A stretch of DNA of 5,564 nt from Erwinia sp. (GTDB lineage Bacteria > Pseudomonadota > Gammaproteobacteria > Enterobacterales > Enterobacteriaceae). Below, in pieces: positions 5,217 to 5,564 of the stretch. The stretch lies in NCBI GenBank assembly GCA_003512805.1, contig DOOK01000041.1, positions 3,154 through 8,717 on the forward strand, read 5' to 3'. The position numbers were made by a program, and so were the translations under genes. A model generated the notes under the pieces. It was not told where the DNA came from. It worked only from the letters and a program-made list of their open reading frames with translations, and searched no databases. Position 1 is the stretch's first letter. Each line of letters starts with the position of its first letter.

Positions 5217-5564
5217 ATGGTTATAAAGCAAGCACCTCAAATCGAGACAGAACACCTGATTTTAAAACAGTTTACCCTCGATGATTTTCCTGCCCTTAAG
5301 GCCTGCTGGTCTACCCCTGAAATGGCTAAAATCAGTGGTAATGAAAATCCCACAGCAGAAATGATTTGGACCCGTTTATTACGCTATATCGGGCACTGGC
5401 AGGCGTTAGGCTATGGCTATTGGGCAGTGTTTGAAAAATCAACAAATCATTATGCTGGTGCGTTTGGTTTTCAGGATGCGCATCGTGATATCACGCCTGA
5501 GTTAGCCTACCCTGAAGCTGGCTGGACGCTAATGCCAGAAGTCCGTGGCAAAGGTTATGCGTCT
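5217..5564 (+). CDS. GNAT-family acetyltransferase, N-terminal part (3' end outside window)
   Basis: There are 116 codons before the window edge. ATG 5217 is chosen because AAGGA 5206-5210 lies 6 nt upstream; the adjacent GTG 5214 would be too close. The start IETEHLILKQFTLDDFPAL (about 9-27) is the usual first strand and helix of the RimJ/RimL-type group (Acetyltransf_3). GYGYWAVFEKSTNHYAGAFG (65-84) supplies the central strands, AYPEAGWTLMPEVRGKGYA (97-115) the last strand, and R110-G-K-G113-Y-A the acetyl-CoA pyrophosphate-binding loop. The protein would transfer acetyl groups to an amine in the cytoplasm; the acceptor cannot be inferred. About 50-60 residues should be missing. The codons look more AT-rich than those of nimT, a possible sign of separate origin. 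Confidence 0.92.
   Translation, partial: MVIKQAPQIETEHLILKQFTLDDFPALKACWSTPEMAKISGNENPTAEMIWTRLLRYIGHWQALGYGYWAVFEKSTNHYAGAFGFQDAHRDITPELAYPEAGWTLMPEVRGKGYAS

Overview
The window looks like a piece of an Enterobacterales genome. The evidence is the divergent nimT/nimR pair, whose transporter reads very close to Escherichia coli YeaN/NimT, together with a CrgA-like LysR tail, strong Shine-Dalgarno (SD) sites and moderate GC. The proteins diverge enough that an Erwinia/Pantoea-type or related genus is more likely than E. coli. That placement is inference, and I cannot tell chromosome from plasmid.

Left part (1-2626) is ordinary and well supported. It holds the C-terminal end of a LysR-type regulator (+, cut by the window edge), then nimT (-), a major facilitator family exporter of the CynX/NimT group, then nimR (+), an AraC-type regulator read divergently from it. 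The 86 bp between nimT and nimR hold a consensus -10 box for nimR and small inverted repeats that are the natural place for autoregulation and control of the exporter.

Middle part (2627-3755) has no intact conventional gene. It holds a weak hairpin after nimR, a 23-codon open frame with an excellent ribosome binding site, and on the minus strand what looks like a decayed pair of genes. One is a short frame with an internal stop. The other is a small multi-pass membrane protein split by one frameshift. The 23-codon frame and the membrane pseudogene end on overlapping stop codons.

Right part (3756-5564) is accessory in character. It holds a DUF2442 protein without its usual DUF4160 partner, a small exported glycine-rich protein with two cysteines, and a bidirectional terminator. 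These are followed by a minus-strand very basic 109-residue protein of unknown function, with a 42-codon frame downstream of it and a threefold ACTAAC repeat at its 5' end. A hairpin-rich spacer follows, then the first 116 codons of a GNAT acetyltransferase (+) that runs off the window. No CRISPR array, tRNA, rRNA, transposase or integrase is visible.

No complete new system can be claimed. The most interesting unexplained items are the basic minus-strand protein with its operator-like repeat, the exported glycine-rich protein next to DUF2442, and the remnant membrane-protein cluster.
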